The position numbers and the translations under genes were made by a program. Source: Eremothecium cymbalariae DBVPG#7215 (taxonomy: Eukaryota > Ascomycota > Saccharomycetes > Saccharomycetales > Saccharomycetaceae). Taken from it: a stretch of DNA of 64,000 nt. The DNA is taken from NCBI RefSeq assembly GCF_000235365.1, contig NC_016455.1:558001-622000 (forward strand), read 5' to 3'. Shown here in pieces: positions 19,649 through 30,549 of this stretch (within the stretch, counting starts at the first letter, position 1; every line of letters starts with the position of its first letter). Below the pieces are notes generated by a model that worked only from the letters and a program-made list of their open reading frames with translations, searched no databases and was not told the DNA's origin.

Positions 19649-20497
19649 TCAATGCCGTAAATTTGTGTAGACATCAGTAATGTCATCAATATCGTTTAGT
19701 TGGCTAACAAGCTTTTCATGTTCTTCCCTAACAACTGGATCTGTAATTTGTACAATCATATCACTCTTTGGAATGTACCTAATACCAATATTTACAATAT
19801 CAAAACCTTGCTCTTTCAGAGAACTCGCAACTTGATTTGTTGTGGTAGGCTCAGTTATAACCTCATACAACTCTGAAGGCGTTCGTTCAATACTCTCGGC
19901 AGAGTTCTGATTACAAACTTCCAAGTCATCGACCCCTTCTATCTCTGCAACCCTTTCAAGTACTGCGTCGAAATTTTCATATGTATTAGGTGGTCGAACC
20001 CCAACAAACCCTTTTCTCATAAAGAAATATAACGTAGAAGTCAGGTTACCATTATGCTTATTGAACGTTCCTCTGACATTACTAACTGTTCGATTTCTAT
20101 TGTCTGTCAACGCCTCGATAACAAAAGCAACACCACCTGGGCCCACACCTTCATAGGTGTAGGTTTCGGCATTATTTTTACTACCTGGAACCCCAGAACC
20201 TTTCTTAATTGCATTTTCTATAACTTTCTTAGTCACATTGGCCTTGTTAGCCTCCTCAATAGCGGTCGCTAATCTAATATTAATACGTGGATCTGCTGAT
20301 CCACCAACTTTCACCGCAACGGCAATTCGATTAGCATATTTGTTAAAAAGATTATTTTTTAACGAATCATTTTTTGCCTTGTCATGTTTTATAGTGGACC
20401 ATTTGCTGTGACCTGATTTGGCTACAACCGTAGTATGCATGCAACGATTAGTGTGCCGTACATTTTCTAATGCCCTAACCCTGAACCTGAATACCAT
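19649..20497 (-). CDS. DPC29: DPC29, mitochondrial YebC/TACO1-family translation factor
   Basis: I chose the ATG at 20497 (MVFRFRVRALENV); the frame extends further upstream only from a TTG. The product is 282 residues; S. cerevisiae YGR021W has 290. A basic presequence-like N-terminus precedes the family signature AGHSKW-type motif (here SGHSKWSTIKHDKAKND). Other YebC motifs are RINIRLATAIEEA, AIKKGSGVPG, YTYEGVGPGGVAFVIEALTDN and NLTSTLYFFMRKG. Members of this family help mitochondrial ribosomes to translate specific messages such as that for Cox1. It is divergent from VMA7, matching the YGR021W/YGR020C neighbourhood. Confidence 0.93.
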   Translation of the reverse strand: MVFRFRVRALENVRHTNRCMHTTVVAKSGHSKWSTIKHDKAKNDSLKNNLFNKYANRIAVAVKVGGSADPRINIRLATAIEEANKANVTKKVIENAIKKGSGVPGSKNNAETYTYEGVGPGGVAFVIEALTDNRNRTVSNVRGTFNKHNGNLTSTLYFFMRKGFVGVRPPNTYENFDAVLERVAEIEGVDDLEVCNQNSAESIERTPSELYEVITEPTTTNQVASSLKEQGFDIVNIGIRYIPKSDMIVQITDPVVREEHEKLVSQLNDIDDITDVYTNLRH

Positions 20498-20926
20498 AAC
20501 TCGCAGCCTATCCCTATATTCAGATCCAATATGATAACACTGTGTTGGATAATATTTCAAAATGTTATTCGCTTTGAAAATTCCATTTTTCAAACTTAAC
20601 CAATAATCAGAGATGAATCTTCAACTTAATGCATGGGAAACTTTAATATCTGCACAGAGAACATCTGAAAAAATGCTTGGATAATAACGTTGATGTTATT
20701 ATCGAGTATCTTAATCAGACTTTATAACCATTCAGCATAATTCTTATGAGATGTATAAGGAATGTAAAAGTAGTTTGTACATCTTAACACCTCGGACGGC
20801 AATGGCCCATTGGGTTTCAAGTTCTTAACTAAAAATTAAAAGCCGAAACCACCACCAAATAAAGGAGTTTTAGTCAAATTAATCATCGTGAAGTGATAAT
20901 AACCTTGCTCAAAAGGCGGTCTAAAG
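20498..20926. promoter_or_regulatory. Divergent promoter DPC29 / VMA7
   Basis: A 429-base gap between divergent starts. Beyond general AT-richness I see nothing specific in it. Confidence 0.35.
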
Positions 20927-21283
20927 ATGTCCGAAGAGCGCACGTTAATCGCAGTCATTGCAGATGAGGATAGTATTACAGGGTTGCTGTTAGCAGGAGT
21001 GGGTCAAGTTACACCATCTACGCAGGAGAAGAATTTCTTTGTCTATAAGGAAGGTATTACTACTCGTGAACAAGTTAGTGAAGCATTTGAGAAGTTTTGT
21101 CGAGTCAGAAATGATATTGCTATATTGTTGATTAACCAGCATATTGCAGAAGAGATAAGGGTACAGATAGATAATTTTAGGGAAGCTTTTCCGGCTATTT
21201 TGGAAATACCATCTAAGGACCATCCTTACGATCCTGAGAAAGACAGTGTATTGAGAAGGGTCAAAAGATTATTTGGAGAGTGA
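20927..21283 (+). CDS. VMA7: VMA7, V-ATPase subunit F
   Basis: The ATG at 20927 gives 118 residues, exactly the length in S. cerevisiae. [67 protein letters not shown] and the C-terminal RLFGE are almost identical to yeast Vma7. Subunit F is part of the central rotor stalk of the V1 sector of the vacuolar proton pump. The gene is short and fully intact. Confidence 0.97.
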   Translation: MSEERTLIAVIADEDSITGLLLAGVGQVTPSTQEKNFFVYKEGITTREQVSEAFEKFCRVRNDIAILLINQHIAEEIRVQIDNFREAFPAILEIPSKDHPYDPEKDSVLRRVKRLFGE

Positions 21284-21525
21284 ACAGAGTCTTCTTTTTG
21301 ATAATATAATATTATCGATGACGCATATATGGTGTCTCTTTATGTTCCATAAGGAGTGCCTGATTCTTTAGTAAAAAAGCAGGCATAGATAGGTCCTAAC
21401 ATAAGTTTGAAATTATATTCTATAGAAAGATTTCGGTCAGTATTTTTTCTTTAATTAGTGATACGACTACTTAATTAATAAAAAACACTTATGAGACTGC
21501 ATTAACCAGTGTTACCAGTTCTAAT

Positions 21526-23307
21526 CTACCATTTTTTGCCTTTTTTTTTTCTATATTTTTTGTTTTTATTCCCTGCATGTGTGCTAACAATTGATGAAGT
21601 ATTAGAAGCAGTGGGAGCTAGGGCCTCTTCATTGATATTAGATGTTTTGGAGTCATCAGTGCCAGTTGCATCTTTGGAGCCGGTTTCCTCTGGCAATTGA
21701 ATGGTGTCATCATCACTATCTTTTGCACGGTCAATACTTGCGGGGGTCTTTTTGGCATCAGCATCCAAAACATCACCTTCAGCATGAGATTCAGAGGTTT
21801 TAAGTTCTGAATCTTCAATTACGAGAGGTTTTTCAACGGGAGCACTTTTTTCATTATTCCTATTTATCTCATCTGTAACTATTTCATGCTTAGACTCGTG
21901 TTTAAGATCCTTAATAGTGACTTTTGACTCTTGAGAAATTGGTGGTAACACATTGTTCTCTTTCTCTACCAATTTATCTTTTAGTTCCACAATTGTTGTT
22001 CCTGTATCCTCTATAAATACTTTAGAGGTGTCGGTAGTATCTACAGGCTTATCTGTTGATTTTTGGACGTTGAGATTGTTGGTGATCTCAACATTAGACT
22101 GTTGATCTGGGATAATGGCAGCTTCTGTTTCTGAGTCATCCAAACCGTTTCCCTTGTTTTCATCACCCAAATCTACAACCAATGCTTCCCTCATACCTTC
22201 TACAGGTTTATGATCCTCCCTTTCTGCGTCCTTAAGACTTACGGTCTCCACATCATCATCAAATGGAGCTTCATCCTTTAGACTCACGCTCTCCACATCA
22301 GCTGCTTCTTCTTCCGCTTCTTCTTCTTCCGCTTCTTCTTCTTCATCTTCTTCATTTTCAGATGGTTCTGCATGTTCATTAGTGTCAGCGGTAGACCCCA
22401 GATCCTGTTTCACTTCCGATGGTCCTGCTTTCTCAACCGAAGTTTCTGGTAAACCAGGAAGCTGTTTAGCACTATCAGCTCCTCCTTTATCTACAAATCG
22501 ATAACTCTCTAAGGTAGAGCTATCGACATCTAAGTAGAACCCCCTTACACCCACTATCCGCTTCTCTAACTCACATGCTCGTATCCATTCTGGTCTAACT
22601 ACGGGTATGTTGCCATTTTTGGCTCTGGCCAATTCCTTGTCATCACTTTGTGCATCATTGCAAACAAAATGGGTAGTATCTAGGGATACCCGCTTTTGCA
22701 ATGGTTTAGCACCAATGGCCTTTAAACTGACTTCCATGTGTTCTTTAGTAACATCACCTGATTTAACTAAGGGTCCTAAACACACAGTGATACCCGACAT
22801 ATCAGTCATTTTATGGGTACGTACTTTCAACTGATTAGACCAGAACTTACCTGACGTGGTAGACATTTTTAATTGAAACTCATAATCAGTATCGATAGAA
22901 AGCCCCGAAATCTTAGTAGATGTTGAATTCATTGGGTTTGGAATATTTAAAGCTCGGGAGTCCTGTTTAAATAGCACCAAAGACAACAATTGTGAAGATC
23001 CAATCTCTAAAGCGTCCCATTCAAGAACACAGCTGGTTTGTGTGACATTAACCAATCTCAACTTTGGAGCTTTAGGTTCATGAGTACCATACTTAGCAAG
23101 AATCTTATCTTGAATCTTTGCAAACCTCAAACGCTCCTGTGCTTCTTGTTCAAGGTCTTCAGTAACTTGTATTTTAACTATGGATCCCGCCTTTACATTA
23201 TCTGGAAGAAGAACAGTTGGAAACTCAATTACATGGTGGTTTTGCGTCGTTAACAATGCTAATGAAGCATCCAGCTTGCCAACCGTTAAAGAAACTTCAA
23301 TTGACAT
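21526..23307 (-). CDS. CHS5: CHS5, exomer complex scaffold
   Basis: The ATG at 23307 (MSIEVSLTVGKLDASLALL) matches the yeast start; the upstream in-frame extension begins with TTG and is ignored. The product is 593 residues; S. cerevisiae Chs5 has 671. Order: N-terminal dimerisation part (1-75), fibronectin type III domain (about 78-170, VTQTSCVLEWD, TTSGKFWS), BRCT domain (about 178-275, MSGITVCLGPL, DTTHFVCND, PVVRPEWIRACE) and a long acidic, repetitive tail ending in a Lys-rich KNKKYRKKKGKKW. Chs5 with the ChAPs family forms exomer at the trans-Golgi, which carries Chs3 and Fus1 to the cell surface. The tail is shorter than in S. cerevisiae, as expected for a fast-evolving part. Confidence 0.96.
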   Translation of the reverse strand: MSIEVSLTVGKLDASLALLTTQNHHVIEFPTVLLPDNVKAGSIVKIQVTEDLEQEAQERLRFAKIQDKILAKYGTHEPKAPKLRLVNVTQTSCVLEWDALEIGSSQLLSLVLFKQDSRALNIPNPMNSTSTKISGLSIDTDYEFQLKMSTTSGKFWSNQLKVRTHKMTDMSGITVCLGPLVKSGDVTKEHMEVSLKAIGAKPLQKRVSLDTTHFVCNDAQSDDKELARAKNGNIPVVRPEWIRACELEKRIVGVRGFYLDVDSSTLESYRFVDKGGADSAKQLPGLPETSVEKAGPSEVKQDLGSTADTNEHAEPSENEEDEEEEAEEEEAEEEAADVESVSLKDEAPFDDDVETVSLKDAEREDHKPVEGMREALVVDLGDENKGNGLDDSETEAAIIPDQQSNVEITNNLNVQKSTDKPVDTTDTSKVFIEDTGTTIVELKDKLVEKENNVLPPISQESKVTIKDLKHESKHEIVTDEINRNNEKSAPVEKPLVIEDSELKTSESHAEGDVLDADAKKTPASIDRAKDSDDDTIQLPEETGSKDATGTDDSKTSNINEEALAPTASNTSSIVSTHAGNKNKKYRKKKGKKW

Positions 23308-24417
23308 TTTCTTAATTAGGCGACTTATCACTGAAGATGATATTCTTGTAGTCAATTAACCTCCTTTTGGTTTGTGTTAAGTTGATACCAAATCTGAATG
23401 CTGTCTAACTTAACATTACAGGGGTGTGTCTTCACCACGTAATAAATGATATTCGGTGCCAGCTGAAACGTCAGCGATATTCCTTAAGAATTAATTGCAC
23501 ATATTTGGCCAGAAACTTGAATTATTCGAACTTGTTAGCTGTTCTACAGACATTATAACTGGCCTGTTCTGGGGTTCTTCAATTCATTAAAAAAGTAAAC
23601 AATTGTGTTCTATTGGTGGCATGCTACTTAAAATATTAGTTTGTGGAAAATTAGAGTTCTTTTATTAATTATTACTTACTGATTAAATGCTTTTAAATCG
23701 GTCAGTGTTGCGGACTTTCCAATGGCTTCTAAAAGTTGTTCTTTCATCTTATTTGTTTTTCTAGAATTAAATATCTACCATATCCAGTGGAGTGTTATAA
23801 TAATGGAGTTGCAATTGGAAAATGTTATATAAATAAATGATCGACGATTTTCAGGACATCTGGCTTTTCAAGGATCATGGACAAATCTCTTGTTTTTGCA
23901 ATGTTTCAGCGCCTACCTATGGTTCTATTTCTGTTGAGAAAACTCCCATCTTTCACTGCTAGCTCTGTTCTTTAAAGTAAGATGGTCAACCTTCCCAATG
24001 CATAACGCAAAAGCATCTAACCTTTATCAGCACCATATCCTCCTCTCTGGATTTGTGCCAACCGGGAAAAATATAACACAAGCCCTACTGAAGTTCTTTC
24101 AACGCTTTCTACATCCTTTTTATTCTGATAAGCTCTGAAGTGTTCAAAACCTTACCGCTTGTCACATGCTGAAACTTCTCCGCAATAAATCTACCAAATC
24201 ATTACATATAACCACCAAAGTTTAATCGTGTCATATAACAATAATAATATAAATAATTCAAACAAAAGCTAATTTGATATGTTTAATTACGGATTGGCCT
24301 TTCCTAGTAATTGAGTCCTGTCAACGGAAGAAAACAATTCCAGAAAATACGACAGAACACGCCCTAAATATGACTACAAAAAACGAAAAAACCGTTAGAT
24401 TCGCAAACACATTTTAT
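23308..24417. other. Intergenic region between CHS5 and MIN8
   Basis: A 1.1 kb AT-rich stretch. The minus strand at 23747-23680 has a short open stretch beginning MKEQLLEAIGK that runs into a GTAAGT sequence, but I could not find a convincing continuation. No other feature is recognisable. Confidence 0.4.
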
Positions 24418-24754
24418 TTATTCCTCGTCCTTCTTTAAAACTTCATCCAAAGCGGATAGCTGTGGGTTCTGAGCCAATCTCAAAGATTTATCGTAGGCAA
24501 AATGTTTGAAAGAAAACCAGCAGCCTGAACACACAGCCACACTTACGGCCAAGAACAATGGCGTCAACTCCACTGGGATAGAAATACCAGACTTCTTCTT
24601 CTACACAAAACAGTGATTAACGTTAGTATCGTACATGGTATTAAATTTTGGGGGATGTAGGTAGATACATCTACCTACCTCTTCTCAAAATCAGTTATGA
24701 CCTCAAAAACAAAAAACATACTGCTGCACTCAATAATAGTTGGGTTGCTCTCAT
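24418..24754 (-). CDS. MIN8: MIN8, small mitochondrial protein (YPR010C-A type, spliced)
   Basis: Exon 1 is 24754-24722 ([11 protein letters not shown]) and exon 2 is 24600-24418, giving 71 residues; the S. cerevisiae protein has 72. Exon 2 reads [19 protein letters not shown], then [16 protein letters not shown], ending KKDEE. This matches what I remember of yeast Min8, with one membrane segment in the middle. Min8 is a small protein found with mitochondria and its role is not settled. In S. cerevisiae the gene also has an intron and lies beside YPR011C, as here. The gene is too short and too split for an ORF scan to find. Confidence 0.88.
24601..24721 (-). other. Intron of MIN8
   Basis: On the minus strand the donor GTATGT begins at 24721, the branch point TACTAAC is at 24628-24622 and the acceptor TAG ends at 24601. 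The phase is zero and splicing restores the homologous N-terminus. Confidence 0.88.
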
Positions 24755-25333
24755 CTTAGTAATATTTGAAACGCGGATAGTATATACAATGAAACTGCAG
24801 AAATATATATAACAAACTAACGTAAGTCGACTACATCAATAAACTATTAATGCTTTAACAACTTTCAAATTCGATGGTAAGACCACTCGGGATAAGAAAA
24901 TTTGTCCATATCATTTTCTACGTAGATGGCACGGCTGTGCACCATTGCGAAGAGGTAATGAGACGTTGTGCAAACGATCGAAGCCATAGCTGCAGCGGTG
25001 ATTGGTCGGCAGGTTCTCCAGGGTTCTATTGTTCTGATTCATCTTGTTTTAGACCTTTAAAGATGCCTGGCTTTATACCTATGTTGTGTTAGAGGTGCGG
25101 ACTAATGCATAGCCGATTTCGGGGCTTTTGATTGGCTGATGAATAAAGGAACGTTAAATAACTATAGTTGAATGGTTCGTGGTTTCTATCATATTCACGA
25201 AGAAAATGCTTAATCACAAAGGGCAGTTCAATCTGTTCTCTGGTTTTGAATTTTTTTCCTTTTGGTAGAATACAGTTAAATGGGTGTCTCTGTCTATCGT
25301 GTATATGAAATTAATACGGGATTATTGCTTGTT
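24755..25333. promoter_or_regulatory. MIN8 promoter and 3' flank of the APS/PAPS carrier
   Basis: A 579-base gap. A short plus-strand ORF at 24874-25092 has no homology that I can see and is probably chance. Confidence 0.35.
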
Positions 25334-26287
25334 TTAATTATAAGAGTTTAAGAAATCTGAAACAACTTCATAGACGCACCATTGGACGGCTGTTGCGGGA
25401 ATTACCTTGAATAAGTTGGCTGTGAGGCCCTTGTAGTAACCTTTGACGCCTTCAGTTTTGCCAATGGTTATTAGGGCGTCGGCCACACTTTTATACTTGA
25501 AGCCAAGCTCAGATCCTCCCATAGCTAAAACTTGGAACCTTCTTCTTAGTAGATCGAAGGGGTAAATTAGAGTTTGTGCAATTCCACCACTTACTGCACC
25601 AATGCTCAACTTAAATGCGTTCGCGCAATGAGGGTCAATGTCACTTGGTATTCTACCCTTCATGAATTCATATAGTGCAAAATTTAAAGCCACAAAGGGC
25701 ACCACACCCAGACTAGTCGGGTACAATCCTCTGTACCAAGCTGCAATACCACCTTCCTCTTTATAAGTACGAATTAATAGCTGTACAATACCAGGTGGAT
25801 TTTTCAGATTCTTTGCCTTGGATGCATTCAATTTTGTCAAATTTGCTGTTTGTATAGATAGTCTTGTCCTCACTAAATCCAAAGGATAAGTAGCTACTAC
25901 ACTTGTGCCACCGCATACGGCTCCACTTAAAAGACGTTCCCAGTTATCTAGTTGCTGTCTGGATCCAGCTTTATGCACATCGAAAACTCTTTTCTTGAAG
26001 AACTCGTACACCGTATATTGCACCGCTGTGTAAGGAAACACTCTTAGACAATTTAAACCATTGCCGCGAAATAACCCACGAACTCCTTCCTCTTTATATA
26101 TCTGCTTAACAGCCCCAAGGACACTTTGGTTATATGCTGTGGTGGAATGCTGAACTTGTAGCAAGATCTTGACTCTTTCGAATGGTGACACAACCGTCCG
26201 TGAAAGTGCACCTCCCATCCCACCTGCTACGAAAGCAACATTCACATTCTGTTTCACCAAGTCCTTGATACTTGTAGCTGTCGACAT
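25334..26287 (-). CDS. Mitochondrial APS/PAPS carrier (YPR011C orthologue)
   Basis: I chose the ATG at 26287 (MSTATSIKDLVKQ); a longer form would need a GTG start. The product is 317 residues; yeast YPR011C has 326. It has the three-repeat mitochondrial carrier fold with signatures SPFERVKI, YPLDLVRTR and YPFDLLRRR, each after a first helix. SRTVVSPFERVKILLQVQ and GLFRGNGLNCLRVFPYTAVQ match the yeast protein closely. YPR011C moves adenosine 5'-phosphosulfate and 3'-phospho-APS across the inner membrane. MIN8 and this gene are neighbours in S. cerevisiae too. Confidence 0.93.
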   Translation of the reverse strand: MSTATSIKDLVKQNVNVAFVAGGMGGALSRTVVSPFERVKILLQVQHSTTAYNQSVLGAVKQIYKEEGVRGLFRGNGLNCLRVFPYTAVQYTVYEFFKKRVFDVHKAGSRQQLDNWERLLSGAVCGGTSVVATYPLDLVRTRLSIQTANLTKLNASKAKNLKNPPGIVQLLIRTYKEEGGIAAWYRGLYPTSLGVVPFVALNFALYEFMKGRIPSDIDPHCANAFKLSIGAVSGGIAQTLIYPFDLLRRRFQVLAMGGSELGFKYKSVADALITIGKTEGVKGYYKGLTANLFKVIPATAVQWCVYEVVSDFLNSYN

Positions 26288-28004
26288 AGGAGGTAAGATA
26301 AGCAAGAGACTCAGCACCTTTCTCGAGCGCCTGATGAGTTTCTCACATGTTATATATCCAAGGTAATGAGTTTGATTTTTCCGTTAGTGTCTTTTTCACC
26401 GTTCTACAATTAGCATTTTTACTATATGCACGAATATGACTGAATAATTCCTTTCGTTTGTTCAAAGAACCAAATTAATCCCCATCTCCGGCTTCAAACA
26501 ACATCTATTTAATTGATTCTTGGCTTGCATTTTGATTGAATTAAAGTTAAAATAGGCATAAGCTTTATGCGTGTCTTACGATATGGCTTTTCGATGTTAA
26601 AAGTTGATTTGTAAAGCCAAAAGATGAAAATTCCCCGACATTGAAGCTGCTAATAAATGTCGATGCCATATTACATAATTGCAGCAAGATATCAAATAAA
26701 TCGTTCAACGTAATTGCTGTAATATTAAGACGGCAGACAACTATGTTCACTACATAGTATACAGAACTCTCAAATAAATCTAAAAAACAAAAATTTACAA
26801 TGACAAATATTAAACACCAACCACCTATTGTATAATTGTTGCCGTTGCCATTGCCATTGCCATTTTCATTTTAATTTTCTGATTTCAAGTATATGCTAGG
26901 GATGAATGTTTCGACTCTTGGAACAAACCGAATTAGTAAATTGTTGTCATAATCAGTCATGTAATGTTAATAATATTCTTGTTTTCATCGCAATTAAACA
27001 TCTCTTATTGAAATGTAGCGATATTGGATATTTTACACATGGTAGGAACAATTAAGCAAAGCTTACTCCTTTCAATATGACCATGATCTGCTCACAACAA
27101 TCTGATGACTAAAAAAAACACATAACAAAAAAGAAAATGATTACGTAGCTGCTCTTTGTTCTTTCAAGGATAGTTATAATTCCTGCTTTTTGTCTTGCAT
27201 ATTCACTAGGTGCTTCATTGTACAGTTGGCACAGATGGCGCTAATGTTGACATCATCGTTATGTCAGCCGAAGACGATGTCCTTGCTTAACAAAATAGTT
27301 GAATAATTCAGGACATGGGCGTTTACTGATTACAATTTATGAAATCAACATATTATTGAATTGATGTGTCAACGAAATCAGAACCTAATACAGATCTTCC
27401 ATAGATCTGCTGGGTGCTGCATCTGGTACCTACAGTAAACACTTTTAACTTGAATTTACGATTAACGAAAGTGGGGAAATTGATCCAAAGCCTGGTTTCC
27501 CAGAGTTATTATATTCGTCTTTTTGAAATAGCCACAATGCAAACACCGGAGAACTCACCTTATAATAATCATCTTCATCTTAGGTATTTGTGTCAATATA
27601 GCAGCATAATGTATTTTTGAATATATCTCTATTCGATTGGTTTTAAATGTTACAGCAATATTTAATATAAAGTCTACAGGGTGAATGTTATCCAAATAAA
27701 GATCTATGAAGCACCTTATTTGAAAAGACATACATGTCTGTGCCCTATATCATCGATTAATTTGGGCATTCAGACTCACAAAATGGCAATAATGAAAAAA
27801 AATAAACCATGTAAATTATAATGCACCATATATTTGCTGATAATATCGTAATAGGTTTCATAGATTCTCAAAGCCCCCCTGACATATCTTCATGAAATGT
27901 ATTCCCATCAATTATTTTTTCAATAAGCTTTTTCCCATTTTTAACCATGTCACACTCCTGAGTACTGTATTCATTAGTTGGCTCTCACAGGGACCAATAG
28001 GCTC
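26288..28004. other. 1.7 kb gene-free region upstream of the carrier, up to tRNA-Arg
   Basis: The stretch is AT-rich with no ORF above 70 codons that shows homology. A short GCCATT hexanucleotide repeat lies at about 26840-26863. I see no snRNA or snoRNA consensus that I can defend. Confidence 0.4.
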
Positions 28005-28076
28005 GCTCACGTGGCATAATGGCAACGCGTCTGACTTCTAATCAGAAGATTGTGGGTTCGACCCCCACCGTGAGTG
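28005..28076 (+). tRNA. tRNA-Arg (anticodon UCU)
   Basis: The 72-base gene folds as a full cloverleaf: acceptor stem GCTCACG pairs with CGTGAGT, followed by discriminator G. The anticodon loop CTTCTAA gives anticodon TCT, and the T-arm has GGTTCGACC. The sequence is almost identical to S. cerevisiae tRNA-Arg(UCU). No intron is present. A T-run starts directly at 28077 and serves as the Pol III terminator. Confidence 0.97.
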
Positions 28077-28182
28077 TTTTTTTAATTAGAATTAATGCCA
28101 TGATAACGTTTTCAGGTGGGGAGGAGGAGGGGTTATTAATGAATGCGATGGTAGATCATGTTTTCTAAATTTTTGTTTGCAA

Positions 28183-29288
28183 CTAAAAAGCAGTTTGAAA
28201 TTGATCTTGTTGTACCGAACGTTCGTTTTCTTCTGGCAATACCTTAGCATGCTTCCAAACGTTTTCTAAGCCTTTTTTAAAGATATCTATGTTGTAGTCC
28301 ATGACGGTAAGACAAGATTCTATGGAAGTATCATAGTCCACAGTTGCTGTAGAAGAGTCTGTGGGTCTAATCAAAGCGACAAGGGCTAGTCCACGAATCA
28401 TTTGTCTTAAATATATCACCACACCATTCACCAAAGTCGAAACGCTCTTCATTTCTCTTTCTTCGTTGTTTTTGTATAAATCCTGCAAATCAATGGTGAC
28501 ATCAACGAATTCTGCACATACTTCATAGGTTTGAATATCGACAGGCGATGAATCCGTAGCAACATAAATCTTAGAGTTTATATCAAACAAAAAGCACTTT
28601 TCAATCTTAGAATGTTGCACCAAATTATCCAACATGTTTTCCAAGAATGGCAATTCTGGAACCAACTTTTGCACAATCCTAGAAAAGGCTTCATAAATGG
28701 AATGGTCAAAAATACTGGTTAAATAGAAAGAGACTTGAACACCTTCTAAACCCAGATCCAGCAGTTCATCTCCAGTTCTTTGCATTATATCACGTTGAGT
28801 GTCTAATTTGAAATCCTCACTCAAACTATCAACCTTATGAATAAGCACTTCAAAATTTATTCTGGGATTTACCTTATACGCATATTCAATAATCATCGCC
28901 AAATTTGTTAGCGCACTTAGATATTCATCTTGGGAATCAATAACATATACTAACGCCCCGACGCTCTTAAACAGGTTCTCTGATTCATAGCTAGGCTCAA
29001 AATAATTCAATTGGCCTGGCAACTCCATAACACCCAAATCAATCAATGTAGAAAAATGCTCAGAAGTTGGGTTTGTAGTAGATTCCAAATAGAAAGTGTC
29101 CAATGGTTGCATATTATGGAAAACAACTTTACAGATAGATGACTTCCCCCCTCTAAATATTATATGTCAGTCAGAGATGTTCAGGGAACAAAATACAAAA
29201 TGTAAAATTCAAAGTTAAAAAAACTCAACAAAACATACCTCCTCAATCCCATTAAAAGTATTGTAGCTTTGGAATCCAATCCATCCAT
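28183..29288 (-). CDS. GTR2: GTR2, Rag-type GTPase of the EGO complex (spliced)
   Basis: Exon 1 is 29288-29239 (50 bases) and exon 2 is 29152-28183, giving 339 residues; S. cerevisiae Gtr2 has 341. The spliced start reads MDGLDSKATILLMGLRR, then GGKSSICKVVFHNMQPLD, nearly the same as yeast. The P-loop GLRRGGKS (residues 14-21) is built across the splice junction. VMELPGQLNYFEPSYES, VYVIDSQDEY and IHKVDSLSEDF are the G-domain motifs, and the C-terminal roadblock-like domain begins near residue 190. With Gtr1 it forms the Rag heterodimer on the vacuole that signals amino-acid sufficiency to TORC1. NPR3 in this window belongs to the SEACIT/GATOR1 complex that acts on this GTPase pair. Confidence 0.94.
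29153..29238 (-). other. Intron of GTR2 with a non-standard branch point
   Basis: On the minus strand the donor GTATGT begins at 29238 and the acceptor TTTAG ends at 29153; length 86 bases. No TACTAAC is present. The best branch-point candidate is GACTGAC about 20 bases before the acceptor. The splice falls inside an Arg codon of the P-loop. S. cerevisiae GTR2 has no intron. Confidence 0.88.
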
Positions 29289-29746
29289 TCTCGTACTTTA
29301 TGAAATTCTAACTGCTTGTTCTTTTCCCAGCCCCAATGACCCTTCTGTTGATACTTCAGAAGAAGGGGTAACCAGTGTCAATTTTATTGAAGTCGTTATT
29401 GCGATTCATTTTTCAGAGTTTTGTAAAGATCATCAAGCCTTATAAACCCAAACATTCCATCAGTACATGAAATCACTTTTAACTTAGAACTATTGAAGGT
29501 TTAATGTATTTAATACAAGTCATAAGGTTAATTGGATACTAGGTACTAGTGTTTGACAAGATTGTATTTTAAAATGAATTTATACAAAAATTGGGTCTGG
29601 TTAAAGTTATGTCTTTTGATGGGCTCATCGGCCAACATGAAAAATTCATTCGAACGTTTAAATTCTTGAAGTTTCGTTTAGTCAGGAATCTTTTACTGAC
29701 TCAATAGTAAGAGTCGAAGGTAATTTGTGTGTTAGAAGCCAATCAA
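29289..29746. promoter_or_regulatory. Divergent promoter GTR2 / TYW3
   Basis: A 458-base AT-rich gap between divergent starts. I see no specific factor site that I would defend. Confidence 0.35.
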
Positions 29747-30549
29747 ATGCCTCAAGATCCTTTTGATCAACGGAAGGCGTTGGTTCTTCAAGATATAGAA
29801 TCGCCGGCTCCCGATTTATCTCCAAAAGGCGATATAGATGAGCTATGTCTACCGATAATACATCTCATCAATTCTCATGATGATATGGTGACTACTTCAT
29901 CATGCTCTGGTCGGGTTAGTGTATTTATTGAAGGTAATAAAGTTATTAAAGATAAAGGTATTAAGTTAGGTGGTAAAGGTGAAGGTGGTCGTTGGTTATT
30001 TGTAACTCATGAGAAGACCGAAGTTTTAAATTGGTTGGAATCGTTTGAGGATGAAATGGACTGGGAAACATCGTCTATCGATATATCTAAAGGTAGCAGT
30101 TTGGCAAACAGATTTGTATTATACAAATTTGAACCATTTATTTTACATGTAAAATGTAGAGATTTTGATACTGCATCAAAGTTATTCAAAACGGCAATGT
30201 CGTGCGGATTCAGAGAAAGTGGGATTGGTAGCAATTATATTGTTGCTTTGAAGATTAGCATTAAACTAGACATCCCGATTGGATATTTAGATACAGATAA
30301 GGGAAAGATCACAATGTTTGTTAGTAAGGATTACATCTCATTAATTGATAGAATTTGTATGGGAAAGTTCGACGAAAATGAAAAAAAATGAAAGAGTTGT
30401 ACTGTAGCATTGAAGAGAATATCATCAATTCAAAAGAAGAAGTGGTAACCCTAGAGGAGACTAAGGAACAAAGACGAGAAAGGAAGAAACGCGAAGGAAT
30501 TGAGAGGCAAAAGCTGTTACGTGAAAAGTATTCCGAAAGCGTACTCTGA
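29747..30549 (+). CDS. TYW3: TYW3, wybutosine-synthesis methyltransferase (frame broken at an A8 run)
   Basis: The ATG at 29747 (MPQDPFDQRKALVLQ) fits the yeast start; the upstream frame needs GTG. The conserved core SPKGDIDELCLPIIHLIN, DDMVTTSSCSGRVSVF, GGKGEGGRWLFVTH, LHVKCRDF and SCGFRESGIGSN is intact. The first frame stops right after FDENEKK at 30391, at a run of eight A (30381-30388). One extra A would continue into MKELYCSIEE and a Lys/Arg-rich tail (EQRRERKKREG), ending at 30549. The result would be 267 residues, against 273 in S. cerevisiae, whose protein also continues after FDEN. Tyw3 carries out a SAM-dependent methylation step in making wybutosine at position 37 of tRNA-Phe. The short form lacks only the basic tail, so loss of function is uncertain even if the break is real. 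Confidence 0.9.

Noticed and set aside
23680..23747. Minus-strand start MKEQLLEAIGK running into GTAAGT, possibly a first exon
   Set aside because: No downstream exon with a standard branch point and a continuing frame could be found.
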